A DNA stretch of 64,000 bases from Serinicoccus chungangensis. Its GTDB lineage: Bacteria > Actinomycetota > Actinomycetes > Actinomycetales > Dermatophilaceae. Position 1 is the stretch's first letter. The number at the start of each line of letters is the position of its first letter. The notes below the pieces were generated by a model. The model was given only the letters and a program-made list of their open reading frames with translations. It did no database searches and was not told the origin of the DNA. The position numbers and the translations under genes are program-made. Shown here one piece after another: positions 24,690 to 33,581 of this stretch. The stretch covers positions 1,364,001-1,428,000 of the forward strand of contig NZ_CP040887.1 of the NCBI RefSeq assembly GCF_006337125.1, in the 5' to 3' direction.

Positions 24690-25617
24690 TCAGGTGCCGG
24701 AGGCCATGTAGGCGGCGAGGATGTAGTTGGGGTGACGGTCGAGGTTCTTGCGCGCTCGGTCGTAACGCATGGTGGTGCGGGGGTCGGCATGGCGCGCGGC
24801 AATTTGGACGTCGCGCAGGTCGACGCCGGCATCGAGCATGGTGGTGACGAACGTGTGCCGCAGCATGTGCGGATGCATCCGCGGCAAGTTGATGCCGGCG
24901 CCGTCGGCCAGGTGGTGCAAACGACGGGTGGCGGCGTGACGGTCCATCCGCCCGCCCTGCCGGTTCCGCAGGATCGGCCCATCCTCACGGTGGTCGACGG
25001 CGCGTTCGATCGCGCTGCACCGCTGGCGGCAGGGGTGTCAGGACGACCTTGCCGCCCTTGCCGCACACCTTCAGCACCCGGTGGCCGTGCTCCTCCCGCA
25101 GATCCCAGATGTCGGCGCCGCACGCTTCGAAGATGCGCAGGCCGAGCAGGCCCAGCATGGCGACCAGGGCGAAGTCGTTGATGTTGCTGCTGACGCGCGC
25201 CGCCTGCAGCATCGCTTCGAACTGCAGGTGAGACAGGCCGAGGGTGGGGGATTCGGGCGGTACATGTGGGCGGCGGACATGGTCGGCCGGGGAGGCGGTG
25301 AGGACACCGTCGATGACGGCCGTGCGATAGAAACCGATCACCACGGACAGCCGCCGTGAGATCGTGGACGGCTTGTACCGGCGGGTCTCCTGCATCCACC
25401 GCACGTACAGCTCGACGTGCACCCGGTGGGCGGTCAAGGGGTCCAGGTGTCGTGCGGCGCACCAGGTCAGGAAGGCGCGCAGGTCCGACTCGGTGTGCGT
25501 GCGCGTCTGCCCGCTGTAACGGGCAAGGTGCGCGGCCACCGCCTGGCGCAGCGCGGCAACGGAGGGGTCGTCGGTCAATATTGGAACGAGGGCGGAGGTG
25601 ATCTGGAAGTTGTTCAT
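24690..25617 (-). pseudogene. Tyrosine recombinase/integrase with one frameshift
   Basis: The gene encodes a phage-type integrase of about 308 residues, but the frame changes near 25000-25030. The 5' part from ATG 25617 has the SAM-like core-binding domain (SGQTRTHTESDLRAFLTWCA) and the catalytic Arg region (AMLGLLGLRIFEACG), then ends in an out-of-frame tail. The 3' part has RMHPHMLRHTFVTTMLDAG (His-x-x-Arg), IAARHADPRTTMRYDRAR (His and nucleophilic Tyr). All catalytic residues survive across the two frames, so the damage is recent or a sequencing error. It is the probable integrase of the accessory region; no tRNA target is visible. Confidence 0.85.
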
Positions 25618-25683
25618 GAACCATCGTGACCGCACATGGTCGACGCGAACTCGAGCCGACCGACGTGCGGCAGTTCCGTATGT

Positions 25684-26547
25684 TCAGTGACGCCGTTCGT
25701 TCAGTCGCAGAGCGGTCGTGAGCTGAGACCAGGCCATTGCGCCGAGGACGCGATCAGACTTGGGGTTGCCGCCGCGTGCCATGGCATGTCCGCCGTCCGG
25801 TGCCCTTTCTCCGGGGAGGATGGTGCGGTGCCCGCCTTCGGGCAGGTGCACGTGGCGGGTGTCGAGGCGGTGCGCCGCCCGCCGGTTAGCGATGGCGCGG
25901 GCGGAGTCGGTAGAAGGCCAGACCTGGTCGTCGCCGCCGCTGACCAGGAGCACTTCCGGGATGTTCTCGACGCGGATGGTGGCCTGCTCCAACGTTGTGG
26001 TGCTGGCAGCCTCCAGCGACGCCTGGTACACCGGCAGGTACCTCGACAACCCGTCAATAGATGCGGGGTTGGGTGGTCGCTGGATGGGCACGAAGGGCAA
26101 CGGTCGTCCCTGCCAGGTCCAGTGTGCGGCCCACCGTCGCTGGTCCGGGTCATATCCCGGCCAGGTCACATGCGAGGGCGCGAAGGCGGCGACAGTTCGC
26201 ACGCGCGGGTCCAGGGACGCGGTGACCAAGGCGGCCTCGGCCCCGAAAGAGACCCCGACGATCGACAGGAAATTAGCTTCTTTGGCCAGGTGGTCTAAGG
26301 CTGAGGTGAAGGTCTCGAGAGGGATCTCCCCGGGGCCGGGTGGTTGGCCAGGTCCCCCGAACCACTGAAGAGGTAACGCGTGGGCTCCGTGGGCCGCGAG
26401 GAGCCTGGCGCGGTCGGTGTCCACGCGGCCGCTCGAGCCGGCCAGCACGAGCACGCCAGTGCCGGTCGGACGCACCGGACGGAGAGCCTCCACGTCGACA
26501 CCGTAGCCACATCCCGAACCCGACGACCGCAGCCCTTCTACCCGCAC
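25684..26547 (-). CDS. Alpha/beta hydrolase, acyl-CoA thioester hydrolase (BAAT) C-terminal-like
   Basis: The 287-residue protein has nucleophile elbow IVGVSFGAEAALVTAS, acid VSGGDDQVWPS and catalytic His GGHRTILPGE, with a PLQWFGGPGQP segment after the first strand. This is the BAAT/acyl-CoA thioesterase C-terminal arrangement. It starts at GTG 26547, 41 bases from the divergent small gene. Substrate unknown. Confidence 0.8.
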   Translation of the reverse strand: MRVEGLRSSGSGCGYGVDVEALRPVRPTGTGVLVLAGSSGRVDTDRARLLAAHGAHALPLQWFGGPGQPPGPGEIPLETFTSALDHLAKEANFLSIVGVSFGAEAALVTASLDPRVRTVAAFAPSHVTWPGYDPDQRRWAAHWTWQGRPLPFVPIQRPPNPASIDGLSRYLPVYQASLEAASTTTLEQATIRVENIPEVLLVSGGDDQVWPSTDSARAIANRRAAHRLDTRHVHLPEGGHRTILPGERAPDGGHAMARGGNPKSDRVLGAMAWSQLTTALRLNERRH

Positions 26548-26573
26548 GCGGCATGTGCGTGCGTAGTCGTCTG

Positions 26574-26579
26574 TAATAC
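26574..26579 (+). promoter_or_regulatory. -10-like element before the second toxin-antitoxin pair
   Basis: TAATAC ends ten bases before the GTG start at 26589, which would give an almost leaderless mRNA. No clear -35 box is seen. Confidence 0.35.
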
Positions 26580-26588
26580 ACTTGGGGT

Positions 26589-26903
26589 GTGAGCGAAGCG
26601 TTCGACCTGGAAGCGCTCGATGACATCGAGCCCTTCGAGATCGACCAGCAAGCCGCTCACCTGTTCAAGCATCCGCACCTGGGGATGGACGACGTGATCG
26701 ATGCGTGGACCAGCGACCCGCTGTTCTACCCGGCCAGGCCGCCCGCTCACTGGTTGATGCTCGCGGAAGTCAGTGGGCGAGTACTCATCGTGCCGCTGGC
26801 TCCATCTCGGTCGGGCGATCCGAGCAAGTGCCGACCGATCGGCTGCTACGAGGCGTCTTCGGGCCTCGCCGCTACGTACCGGAGGGACCGTGATGAGCAC
26901 TGA
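26589..26903 (+). CDS. Putative toxin of a toxin-antitoxin pair
   Basis: The 104-residue product has an acidic N-terminus (FDLEALDDIEPFEIDQQAAH), then HPHLGMDDVIDAW and a C-terminal CRPIGCYEASSGLAATYRRD. The end, with Cys/Tyr, Ala and Arg-Asp positions, resembles BrnT/DUF4258-type small RNase toxins, but I cannot assign it firmly. It overlaps by 11 bases with a ribbon-helix-helix protein gene, the arrangement of type II systems in which the toxin comes first. Confidence 0.55.
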   Translation: MSEAFDLEALDDIEPFEIDQQAAHLFKHPHLGMDDVIDAWTSDPLFYPARPPAHWLMLAEVSGRVLIVPLAPSRSGDPSKCRPIGCYEASSGLAATYRRDRDEH

Positions 26904-27135
26904 CGACAGCCGGCCGATGACGCCGGAGCAGGAGTACGAGTTCTACGCCGACCCGCGCAACCAGGAGCCCCAGGGGCCTGCGCGTCGTCGCAAGCGTCCA
27001 CTGAGCGCACCCGTGCCAGTGCGCTTCCCAGCGGATCTGCTCGAGGAAGTCAAGCGCGCCGCAGAAGCTGACGATCGTTCAGTCTCGGCCTGGATCCGCC
27101 GAGCCGTCGAGCACGAGCTGTCTCGCCCCGCCTGA
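26893..27135 (+). CDS. Ribbon-helix-helix (CopG-like) probable antitoxin
   Basis: The 80-residue product has a disordered N-terminus (MTPEQEYEFYADPRNQEP), a basic segment and a ribbon-helix-helix at the C-terminus (PVPVRFPADLLEEVKRAAEA, then DRSVSAWIRRAVEHEL). Such proteins bind DNA as dimers and often act as antitoxins. The start ATG 26893 lies inside the preceding gene, which suggests coupling. Confidence 0.7.
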   Translation: MSTDDSRPMTPEQEYEFYADPRNQEPQGPARRRKRPLSAPVPVRFPADLLEEVKRAAEADDRSVSAWIRRAVEHELSRPA

Positions 27136-27320
27136 CCCCGTGAGCCCAGCACGCGGCCAGCGGCAGATCCGTGCGCCTGGTTGCTCCTGCGAGCGTCGGC
27201 GCCGACAGCTGGGGATCTTGCGGCATGCGGTGTAGCTGGGGGTCGGGGTCGACCGGAGATGCAATGTCCGCCGCTGGGTGGTTGCCTGTGTGCCAATCCG
27301 GCAGAAAGGCTTCGACCGAC

Positions 27321-28571
27321 GTGGACATCAACCTGCTCCTGGCATTATTTGCTGGGGCGCTCTTGACCTTTGCCGCTTTCTCGACGGTGCTGCAGCGGGC
27401 CAGCCTGCCCGGTCCGCTGCTATGCCTGTGCTTCGGAGCAATGATCGGCCCGCACGCCCTGGACCTCATGCGGATCGAGGACTTCGGGGTGCCGACCGGG
27501 ACCTTGCTCGAGCATGCGGCCAGGATCACCCTGGCGGTGGGGCTGGCCGGCGTCGCGCTGCGCCTGCCGCACGGCTACTGGCGGGCCAACGCCCGCTGGA
27601 TCGTCACCATCATCGGGCTAGGAATGCTTCTCATGCTCGTCCTGGCCACGGGTGTGGCGTGGTGGGGTCTCGGAGTGCCGTTCCTGGTGGCACTGCTGGT
27701 GGGCGCGATCGTGACGCCGACGGACCCGGTGGTCACGACCCCCATCGTGACCGGGTCGCTGGCTGAGGAGAAGGTGCCCGAGAAGGTGCGGCACAACCTC
27801 TCGGCCGAGAGCGGGATCAACGACGGCCTGGGCTACCTCTTCGTCATGCTGCCCGTCCTGCTGATCACCAAGCCCGACCAGGCGTGGCAGGAACTGCTGA
27901 CCAAGGTCCTGCTGCGGGAGGTGGTGGGCGCGGCAGTGGTCGGTGCCGTCGCCGGCCTCGCCCTGGGAAAGTTGTTCGTCCTGGTCCGAGACCACGGGCT
28001 GATGGAGGAAAGCTCCTACCTGGCGTTCATCGTTCCGCTGTCTCTCGTGCTGCTGGGCGGTGGCAAGCTGCTGGGCACCGACGCACTCCTCGCCGTGTTC
28101 GTCGGTGCCGCCGTGTTCGGTCAGGTCATCCCCCAACGTGAGGAGGCAGAGGAGGACAAGGTGCACGACGCCGTCGCCCGCCTCTTCCTGCTGCCGATCT
28201 TCATCCTGTTGGGCCTGGCACTACCCATCGACGAGTGGGCCGGACTGGGCTGGCCGGCGGTCGCCATCCTCACGGGAACCGTCCTGCTCCGGCGCCTGGC
28301 AACGATCTGGGCACTATGGCCTCTGCTCAAGAGCGTGCATGACCGTAGCGAGACAGTCTTCCTCAGCTGGTTCGCCCCCATCGGCGTCTCGGCACTGTTC
28401 TACGCCACCCTGGCCGAACGGCACACCGGCAACCACGACATCTTCCTCTACGCCACCCTGGCGATCACCATCTCGGTCCTGCTCCACGGCCTCACCTCCG
28501 CGCCCTTCAGCGCCTGGCTGCACGCTCACGAACCAGAACGACGCGAAAAGCAAGAAGAACCAGCCGGATGA
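27321..28571 (+). CDS. Cation:proton antiporter (CPA1-like)
   Basis: The 416-residue membrane protein has about 12 hydrophobic segments. LPGPLLCLCFGAMIGPHALD is typical of the first part of Na+/H+ exchangers. VGAIVTPTDPVVTTPIVTG holds the conserved T-P-T-D-P motif, and LSAESGINDGLGYLFVMLPV the conserved Glu/Asp of the transport site. It ends in a charged cytoplasmic tail. It exchanges Na+ or K+ for protons. GTG 27321 is chosen because the upstream frame is not hydrophobic and AGAAAGG lies about a dozen bases upstream. Confidence 0.88.
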   Translation: MDINLLLALFAGALLTFAAFSTVLQRASLPGPLLCLCFGAMIGPHALDLMRIEDFGVPTGTLLEHAARITLAVGLAGVALRLPHGYWRANARWIVTIIGLGMLLMLVLATGVAWWGLGVPFLVALLVGAIVTPTDPVVTTPIVTGSLAEEKVPEKVRHNLSAESGINDGLGYLFVMLPVLLITKPDQAWQELLTKVLLREVVGAAVVGAVAGLALGKLFVLVRDHGLMEESSYLAFIVPLSLVLLGGGKLLGTDALLAVFVGAAVFGQVIPQREEAEEDKVHDAVARLFLLPIFILLGLALPIDEWAGLGWPAVAILTGTVLLRRLATIWALWPLLKSVHDRSETVFLSWFAPIGVSALFYATLAERHTGNHDIFLYATLAITISVLLHGLTSAPFSAWLHAHEPERREKQEEPAG

Positions 28572-28906
28572 CATGCCGATCGGTCAACGTACAACGTGGC
28601 TCTCCATGTAGGCCACGCCAATGCCACCTGATGCGGCATGACAGGACGTCTAGCCGAGTTGCGATGGGGGTGATGCAGACGGCGCTGGGCATCGCAAACG
28701 GGGAAGGGTGATGACGCTGTGCGCGAGGCAACAACTCCGGATCGGGAGACCTTGGTGGTTCGGTCGGCGGGGCGGCTGGCCACCGCGACCACCCCTGGAC
28801 GGCAGTGCGGGAGGATTGCCCCGTATATCGGTGTGTCCGTGCGCGCGTCTTCGTGCCGCGCCCTTCGTTTGGACGAAAGTTGAAGCCAGGGAAGCAAGGA
28901 GATGTG

Positions 28907-29281
28907 ATGGAACTCGTTACGCGGGTCGATGTCGGGGACCCGAGACGGACCCGGGTGGATGCCAAGTGCCTGCTCTCCATCGAGTTGGATGATGGTGAGC
29001 GCGTTCCGCTGCTCACCGATCGAGGATGGGGGTCAACCGCGTCGTGGACCGAAACCAGCATGGAGGAGATGGAGACCGACGCCCTGACGGTTGTCGGGCC
29101 TGACGCCCCCTTCGATGACCACACCGAGGAGGAGATGGCCCGCGGCTACTGGAAGATGTTGGAGCGTGAAGCACGGGACCGGAACGTGGCCATCACCGCA
29201 GAAGAACTCGCCGAACTTCCGCACCATGTCGAGTTCACGGAGGAAGTCTTCACCCGAGTAGAGGGAGTGAACGGGGCCTGA
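28907..29281 (+). CDS. Hypothetical acidic protein
   Basis: The 124-residue product is acidic, with VDAKCLLSIELDDGERVPLL and DDHTEEEMARGYWKMLEREA. No family is recognised. The start is well supported: AAGGAG lies five bases before ATG 28907. The 335 bases before it (28572-28906) hold no gene I can support. Confidence 0.6.
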   Translation: MELVTRVDVGDPRRTRVDAKCLLSIELDDGERVPLLTDRGWGSTASWTETSMEEMETDALTVVGPDAPFDDHTEEEMARGYWKMLEREARDRNVAITAEELAELPHHVEFTEEVFTRVEGVNGA

Positions 29282-29536
29282 CTGGGTGAGCAGCTCAACC
29301 TAGCCCAAGGTCAGGATCCCGGCAGGTATCCCGACCCCCGCATGTCGACCTGTCGGTAGTCCGCCACACCGGTCACACCCGCTATCACCCTGCGGCGCGA
29401 GCGTGCGTCCACGCTGCCCGCGGCAATGTCGGACGGGCCGGAGGCTAGCGTCCTCCTGGCGGCAGATCCGGATGGCCGCTCGTTGAACGCTACGACGCCT
29501 CAGGGAGCGGTTGGTGTGAAGGACTACCGGTGGTAG

Positions 29537-30244
29537 TCAGCCGTCCGAGCCCTCGCCAAGGAAGACCGCGCGGCCTGATTCGTGACGCCAGATCGCGTGG
29601 TCAAGGTGGAGCTCGTTTGTCTCCAGCTGCCGAGCAACGCCTCCCACCAATTCACGGGCTCTCTCCCCGGAGACTTCCTGTCCGAACACTCGGCTGACAT
29701 ACCCGACGACCATGCGGTCAGCCTTCACGCCGGGCACACCACAGAGCATCAAGAAGTAGGTCCATGTGAGTCCACTGCGCTGGCCCGGGAGGTTGAGCCA
29801 TCGACGCTTCAGCGGGGAGCTCTCCTGCTTCTCCCGACCAGCGAGTGCGCCTCGCACATCGATCACTGAATCCATGCCCTGCTCAACAAGTGCCTCCGCT
29901 GCGCCGTACGCCGCTTCAGCCTTTGTCGGCGCGCCGGCTCGGGTGGATGTTTTCCACTTGTTGGTACGCTCGATCAAGCCATCGACTCCTCCCCACCGAT
30001 CTACCGCGGACACAAGCTCCCGCGCACCGTCTCGGTCAGGGTTAGCACCTTCATCGATCCGGGCTCTCCGGTACCTATTCACCGCGTTGATGACGCCCGT
30101 GTAGTGGTTCCCAGTGGAGTAGATGGAGTCAATGACAGCCAGGGCGGCGCTCTCATACCCCGCCGGGCGGAACCACCGGTCGGCATCCGTACCTAAGTCC
30201 CGCTTCACGGCCCGGGATAGCTGCTCTAGCATCGCTTCAGACAT
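29537..30244 (-). CDS. Conserved hypothetical protein with an HhH-GPD-like motif
   Basis: The 235-residue soluble protein has ALAVIDSIYSTGNHYTGVIN near its N-terminus, then LPGQRSGLTWTYFLMLCGVP followed by GVKADRMVVGYVSRVFG. The latter resembles the helix-hairpin-helix and Asp region of endonuclease III-type glycosylases (LPG...K-T ... V-D-x-H/R-V), but the usual catalytic Lys is not evident. I have the impression that similar proteins are widespread without a function. GACTACC-GGT-GGTAGTC (29522-29538) overlaps its stop and may form a hairpin. The 255 bases after the preceding gene are otherwise empty. Confidence 0.6.
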   Translation of the reverse strand: MSEAMLEQLSRAVKRDLGTDADRWFRPAGYESAALAVIDSIYSTGNHYTGVINAVNRYRRARIDEGANPDRDGARELVSAVDRWGGVDGLIERTNKWKTSTRAGAPTKAEAAYGAAEALVEQGMDSVIDVRGALAGREKQESSPLKRRWLNLPGQRSGLTWTYFLMLCGVPGVKADRMVVGYVSRVFGQEVSGERARELVGGVARQLETNELHLDHAIWRHESGRAVFLGEGSDG

Positions 30245-30337
30245 CTGAGCTTCTCCTTAACGGCAGACGAGCACAACATTTGCGGTGGGGCTCCCGCCAC
30301 GGTAGCGGTGCTCGCAAGCAGTCGATCGAGGCGCTAT

Positions 30338-30356
30338 GCGAGAGCCCAGCTCTCGC
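30338..30356. terminator. Hairpin in the gene-free stretch 30245-30699
   Basis: GCGAGAGC-CCA-GCTCTCGC is a perfect 8-base stem with a 3-base loop. There is no T-run. It lies in a 455-base stretch without a supportable gene between two divergent genes, so it could be a terminator remnant or a protein site. Confidence 0.35.
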
Positions 30357-30699
30357 GGTCCGAGTGGGCCTGGAGCGCGATCGCAAGGCGGCAGACGATT
30401 ATGTGCCGTTAGGCTCGTCCGGCGCGGACTGAGGTCACGCCTCAGGCTGGCGGATTGTGTCTTTGATTCACGCAGCCAAGGGGTGCAGCGCCACGGTCGT
30501 CGCGGGGCCACCGAGGGCACATCGACGGTGGTGAGGGCAACACCCCGCGGCTGTGATGGCGCCATCGTCCTCGGTTTCATTGCCTAGCTATTGGTAAGTT
30601 GCGGGCTCGGGAGATTCGGGGCACTGGGGGTGGGTGGGGCGTAGGTGCTCCTCCCAGTGCACGTTCGAGGGCAACTTCTTCACGAAGGCAGGTATTGGC

Positions 30700-31176
30700 G
30701 TGACGATCGATGGCAGTGTTTCTCTCGGTGCGATGAAGCGCGCCTGGTCTCGGGGTGGGGAGATGCTCATCCTTCGGTATGCGCTGGCCGGTGCGGATGC
30801 GCAGGCGCGCCTCGAGGAAGTCCTGCTTCAGGGAGATGACCTGCCGGAGAGCCAGCAGCTGGCTGGGGATGCGGTGGTGGTCTCCAGTGAGGACCCCTCG
30901 GTGTGCTTCCTGGTCGTCGATGGGGATCTGTGGACGGACCTGGAGCCCTGGCTGACGTTCGTGAGGTCCAACCTGGTGGACACGCCGCCTCATGGCGTGC
31001 TCGGTCTGGGGACGACCTACCGGCGGCCTCGATGGCTGATGGACGGCTCGGAACGCATCGCGTACACCGCCCTGCTGCGGCTGGACCACGACCTGCCGAA
31101 CGGGCCGCGGGGTCAGGCCCGGCCCACCCGGCGGCGCGCCACCCAGAGCACGTGCTCGACCTCTCCCAGCAGCTGA
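30700..31176 (+). CDS. Hypothetical protein, possibly the N-terminal part of a split gene
   Basis: The 158-residue frame starts at GTG 30700 after a GAAGGCAGG stretch. It reads as coding up to about residue 135 (LRYALAGADAQARLEEVLLQ, VVSSEDPSVCFLVVDGDLWT, WLTFVRSNLVDTPPHGVLGL). It then turns into an Arg/Thr/Ser tail that looks out of frame, and stops at 31176. The next frame takes over at about 31150 with good coding character. A single frameshift near 31100-31140 would fuse both into one protein of about 366 residues. No family is recognised. Confidence 0.5.
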   Translation: MTIDGSVSLGAMKRAWSRGGEMLILRYALAGADAQARLEEVLLQGDDLPESQQLAGDAVVVSSEDPSVCFLVVDGDLWTDLEPWLTFVRSNLVDTPPHGVLGLGTTYRRPRWLMDGSERIAYTALLRLDHDLPNGPRGQARPTRRRATQSTCSTSPSS

Positions 31177-31799
31177 TCTCGTCCCCGCCTGAGACCCGCT
31201 GCAGCATCGACTTCGGCGGCCCGGCGGTGCAACTGGAACCGGACGCTGCCTGGGCCGCCTGGCACAAACTCGTCAGTGGCAGCGGTTTCGGGGTGCTCCA
31301 CCTCGACGACCACAGCTCTCAGACGCAGCGGACCGTCGCCGTCCACCCTGGCTCCCCATACCTGGCGCTGGGGGTCTCGATGCCCGCCGCGCGTGGGTGG
31401 CAGGACGGTCTGTCCGAAATCACCACGACCGTCATGAGCATCGTCGGCGTCGTGTCCGTGGGTGGCATCGCCCGCGCCAAGCGCCTGTTCCCGGCGTCCC
31501 TCGGCCCCAATGACCCGCGCCGCAACTGGAAGGCTTGGATGATGGTGGCGCTTTACCCAGGCGACGTGGCCGGTGTCCCGGAGATCTTTGGGTGGATGCT
31601 CCTTCAACCTGACATGCTGCCGCACGGGGACTTGGCCGGGTGGGTCGTCCGTCCGGTTGGCGCCGACGACGATGGCCTCGTGGTGGTCGAGGCCACCGAC
31701 CGGGAGGCCTGGTTCAGGGACCTGCCCCCGGACGACGCGGTCATCCGAGAGGCCCAGCACCAGTTCGTCGACGTCCTCTGGGACAGAGACCGGCTCTAA
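31152..31799 (+). CDS. Hypothetical protein, possibly the C-terminal part of a split gene
   Basis: From GTG 31152 the product has 215 residues: VLDLSQQLISSPPETRCSID, HKLVSGSGFGVLHLDDHSSQ, then a hydrophobic stretch TTTVMSIVGVVSVGGIARAK, WKAWMMVALYPGDVAGVPEI, and an acidic C-terminus. It overlaps the previous frame by 25 bases. It may be the second half of that gene or a coupled partner. No family recognised. Confidence 0.5.
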   Translation: MLDLSQQLISSPPETRCSIDFGGPAVQLEPDAAWAAWHKLVSGSGFGVLHLDDHSSQTQRTVAVHPGSPYLALGVSMPAARGWQDGLSEITTTVMSIVGVVSVGGIARAKRLFPASLGPNDPRRNWKAWMMVALYPGDVAGVPEIFGWMLLQPDMLPHGDLAGWVVRPVGADDDGLVVVEATDREAWFRDLPPDDAVIREAQHQFVDVLWDRDRL

Positions 31800-31845
31800 C
31801 CCAGGACCTCGCCGGGAAGGGTCCCGACAGGCTGTCGCCGATCGG

Positions 31846-31953
31846 CTCACCTACACCCTGGGCCAGGTCCGGTCGATCCGGTTGGCCCACCCAAGGTGTA
31901 TCGCTTTGACTATCGATCGTTGCAGCACCTGAAGGCGACTCTCACCTACACCC
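31846..31953 (+). repeat. 13-base direct repeat in a gene-free stretch
   Basis: CTCACCTACACCC occurs at 31846-31858 and 31941-31953 within the 360-base stretch 31800-32159, which holds no supportable gene. It may be the remains of a mobile-element end; no partner end was found. Confidence 0.3.
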
Positions 31954-32159
31954 CACGTCCCACTGAGCGCAGGGCGGCATGACAGTGCAGTCTCGCTTCC
32001 CGTCAGGCGTGGACTTTGGGGGCACTTGCCGAACCGATCCCGACTGATCCGTTGCAGTGCCCTCACGGTTGCTCGGCCGTGACCCGAATCTGCACCGGTG
32101 CGACATGGGCCCGCACATCAATCGTGGGCACAGCTATCTCAGTGCGTCATACCTAATCC

Positions 32160-32384
32160 ATGAGCACTCCGAAGGCCTGGGTCATCAGCCTAGTGGTGGG
32201 ACTGCTGTGGTTGATGTCCATTTCGATGCTCACAAGCGAATTTTGGGACCCCTCGCCAAGCGTGAACGCCCTGATGACCGTTGGCCCCTTTGTACTCATC
32301 GTTTTGGTCTCCCGCCACGTTTTCGAACGCCGCGGGCGACCAACCGCCCACCGGAGCGACTCGAGCAGCACGTCGAGCCAATGA
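32160..32384 (+). CDS. Small membrane protein
   Basis: The 74-residue product has two hydrophobic segments (AWVISLVVGLLWLMSISML and NALMTVGPFVLIVLVS) followed by a basic and Ser-rich tail. Length and composition fit a small inner-membrane protein. No family is recognised and there is no strong ribosome site. Confidence 0.45.
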   Translation: MSTPKAWVISLVVGLLWLMSISMLTSEFWDPSPSVNALMTVGPFVLIVLVSRHVFERRGRPTAHRSDSSSTSSQ

Positions 32385-32466
32385 CGCATCGCCATCGGGG
32401 CTCAGCCGCACGGCGCCGGTGACCGATCGACTACTGCACCGCCAGAGACAGACGCGCCAGCATGCG

Positions 32467-32492
32467 CGCGTGCGGCGGGCATGCCGCACGCG
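32467..32492. terminator. GC-rich hairpin in the gene-free stretch 32385-32990
   Basis: CGCGTGCGGC-GGGCAT-GCCGCACGCG is a perfect 10-base stem. No T-run follows. The 606-base stretch around it has lower GC than the core and no supportable gene; it reads as decayed sequence. Confidence 0.4.
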
Positions 32493-32990
32493 GCATGCCC
32501 GGACGTCGGTGGGCTGTTCCATTCAGCAGTCCGCTCGGCCACGATCTGCTGTCTGGACAACAGCCCCGCCACGCAGCCAATAAGGAGTCGGCAGCCAAGG
32601 AACTGAAGCTTTTAGTTGCCGTCCAGAGAGAAGCCAACAACGCCCGCCACCGTCGCAATGGCCATCGCGACGATCATTACCATTTTCTCGCGCCCTCTCC
32701 TACTCCTGTGGCAGAGCCGAACCTATCGCCTGAAGTCCGATGGCAGGTGCGCCAGGACACCCGGGTGCCCCAGTAGCGGTAGGCGCCGGGGCCCAGTCCT
32801 CGAGGTACGCGCGCACCTTTGTCACATCGCTTCCCGCAGAGCTGCTTTCGCGTTGAACGGAGCCCTAACAACTTTGGTCTCGGCAGTTGGCGGACAGTTC
32901 GACGAAACTACTCCAGATCGTGGCCCAATCCTGGAGAACCATCTATGCAGGTAGCGGACCGTCGGGAGCTCGATGTGAGACGGTGTGCTC

Positions 32991-33581
32991 ATGAAGGTAA
33001 TCGGGGCCAGCTGGGGGCGGACCGGAACAACGTCTGCGTCCGCAGCACTGGATCTGCTCGGATTCGGTCCCTGCGTGCAGATGCAGACCATGTGGGAACG
33101 GCCCCAGCTCGCCAGAGCGTGGGCCGCGCACTATCGGGGAGAGCAGGCAGACTGGGAGGAGTTGCTCCATTGCTACGGAGCAAGCCTCGACTGGCCGGGG
33201 GCCTGGGAGTGGCGGCGCTTCGCCGACCTGTGGCCGGATGCCCGCGTCCTCCTCACCCTCCGAGATGCAGAATCGTGGTACGACAGCGCGCTCGGATCAA
33301 TTCACTCCTGGACGGCGCCCGGACAGGATGTAGGTCCCCCAGCAGTAGCCGAGTTACTCAGCCGGGTCTGGCAGGAGCATTTCGGCGGATGGCATCGCTT
33401 CCTCAACCGTGAGCAGGCGATCGAAGCGTACGAAGCGCACGTCATCGACGTCCGGCGCGAATGTCCGCCCGAGCGTCTCATTCAATGGCGAGTCGCCGAT
33501 GGCTGGATGCCGCTGTGCGAGCAACTCGGTGTTCCTACACCGGATCAGCCTGTCCCTCACCTGAATAGTCGAACGGGTTGA
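32991..33581 (+). CDS. Sulfotransferase-family protein
   Basis: The 196-residue protein begins MKVIGASWGRTGTTSASAAL, holding the PAPS 5'-phosphosulfate loop (GRTGTTS). ARVLLTLRDAESWYDSALGS follows, with the Arg/Ser of the 3'-phosphate site. The family includes small bacterial and eukaryotic sulfotransferase-like proteins, several of unproven activity. ATG 32991 fits the family start; GTG 32985 is possible. It is the last gene of the accessory region, and 229 bases separate its end from the reconstructed parC stop. Confidence 0.8.
   Translation: MKVIGASWGRTGTTSASAALDLLGFGPCVQMQTMWERPQLARAWAAHYRGEQADWEELLHCYGASLDWPGAWEWRRFADLWPDARVLLTLRDAESWYDSALGSIHSWTAPGQDVGPPAVAELLSRVWQEHFGGWHRFLNREQAIEAYEAHVIDVRRECPPERLIQWRVADGWMPLCEQLGVPTPDQPVPHLNSRTG

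Noticed and set aside
28507..29124. Minus-strand frame overlapping the antiporter tail
   Set aside because: Antisense to the antiporter end and to a gene with a clear ribosome site at 28907.
30257..30580. Minus-strand frame of 107 codons in the gap before 30700
   Set aside because: No ribosome site, poor codon character and no motif; the stretch looks non-coding.
31846..31953. Two 13-base repeats considered as a CRISPR remnant
   Set aside because: Only two short copies with no further units, no cas genes and wrong length.
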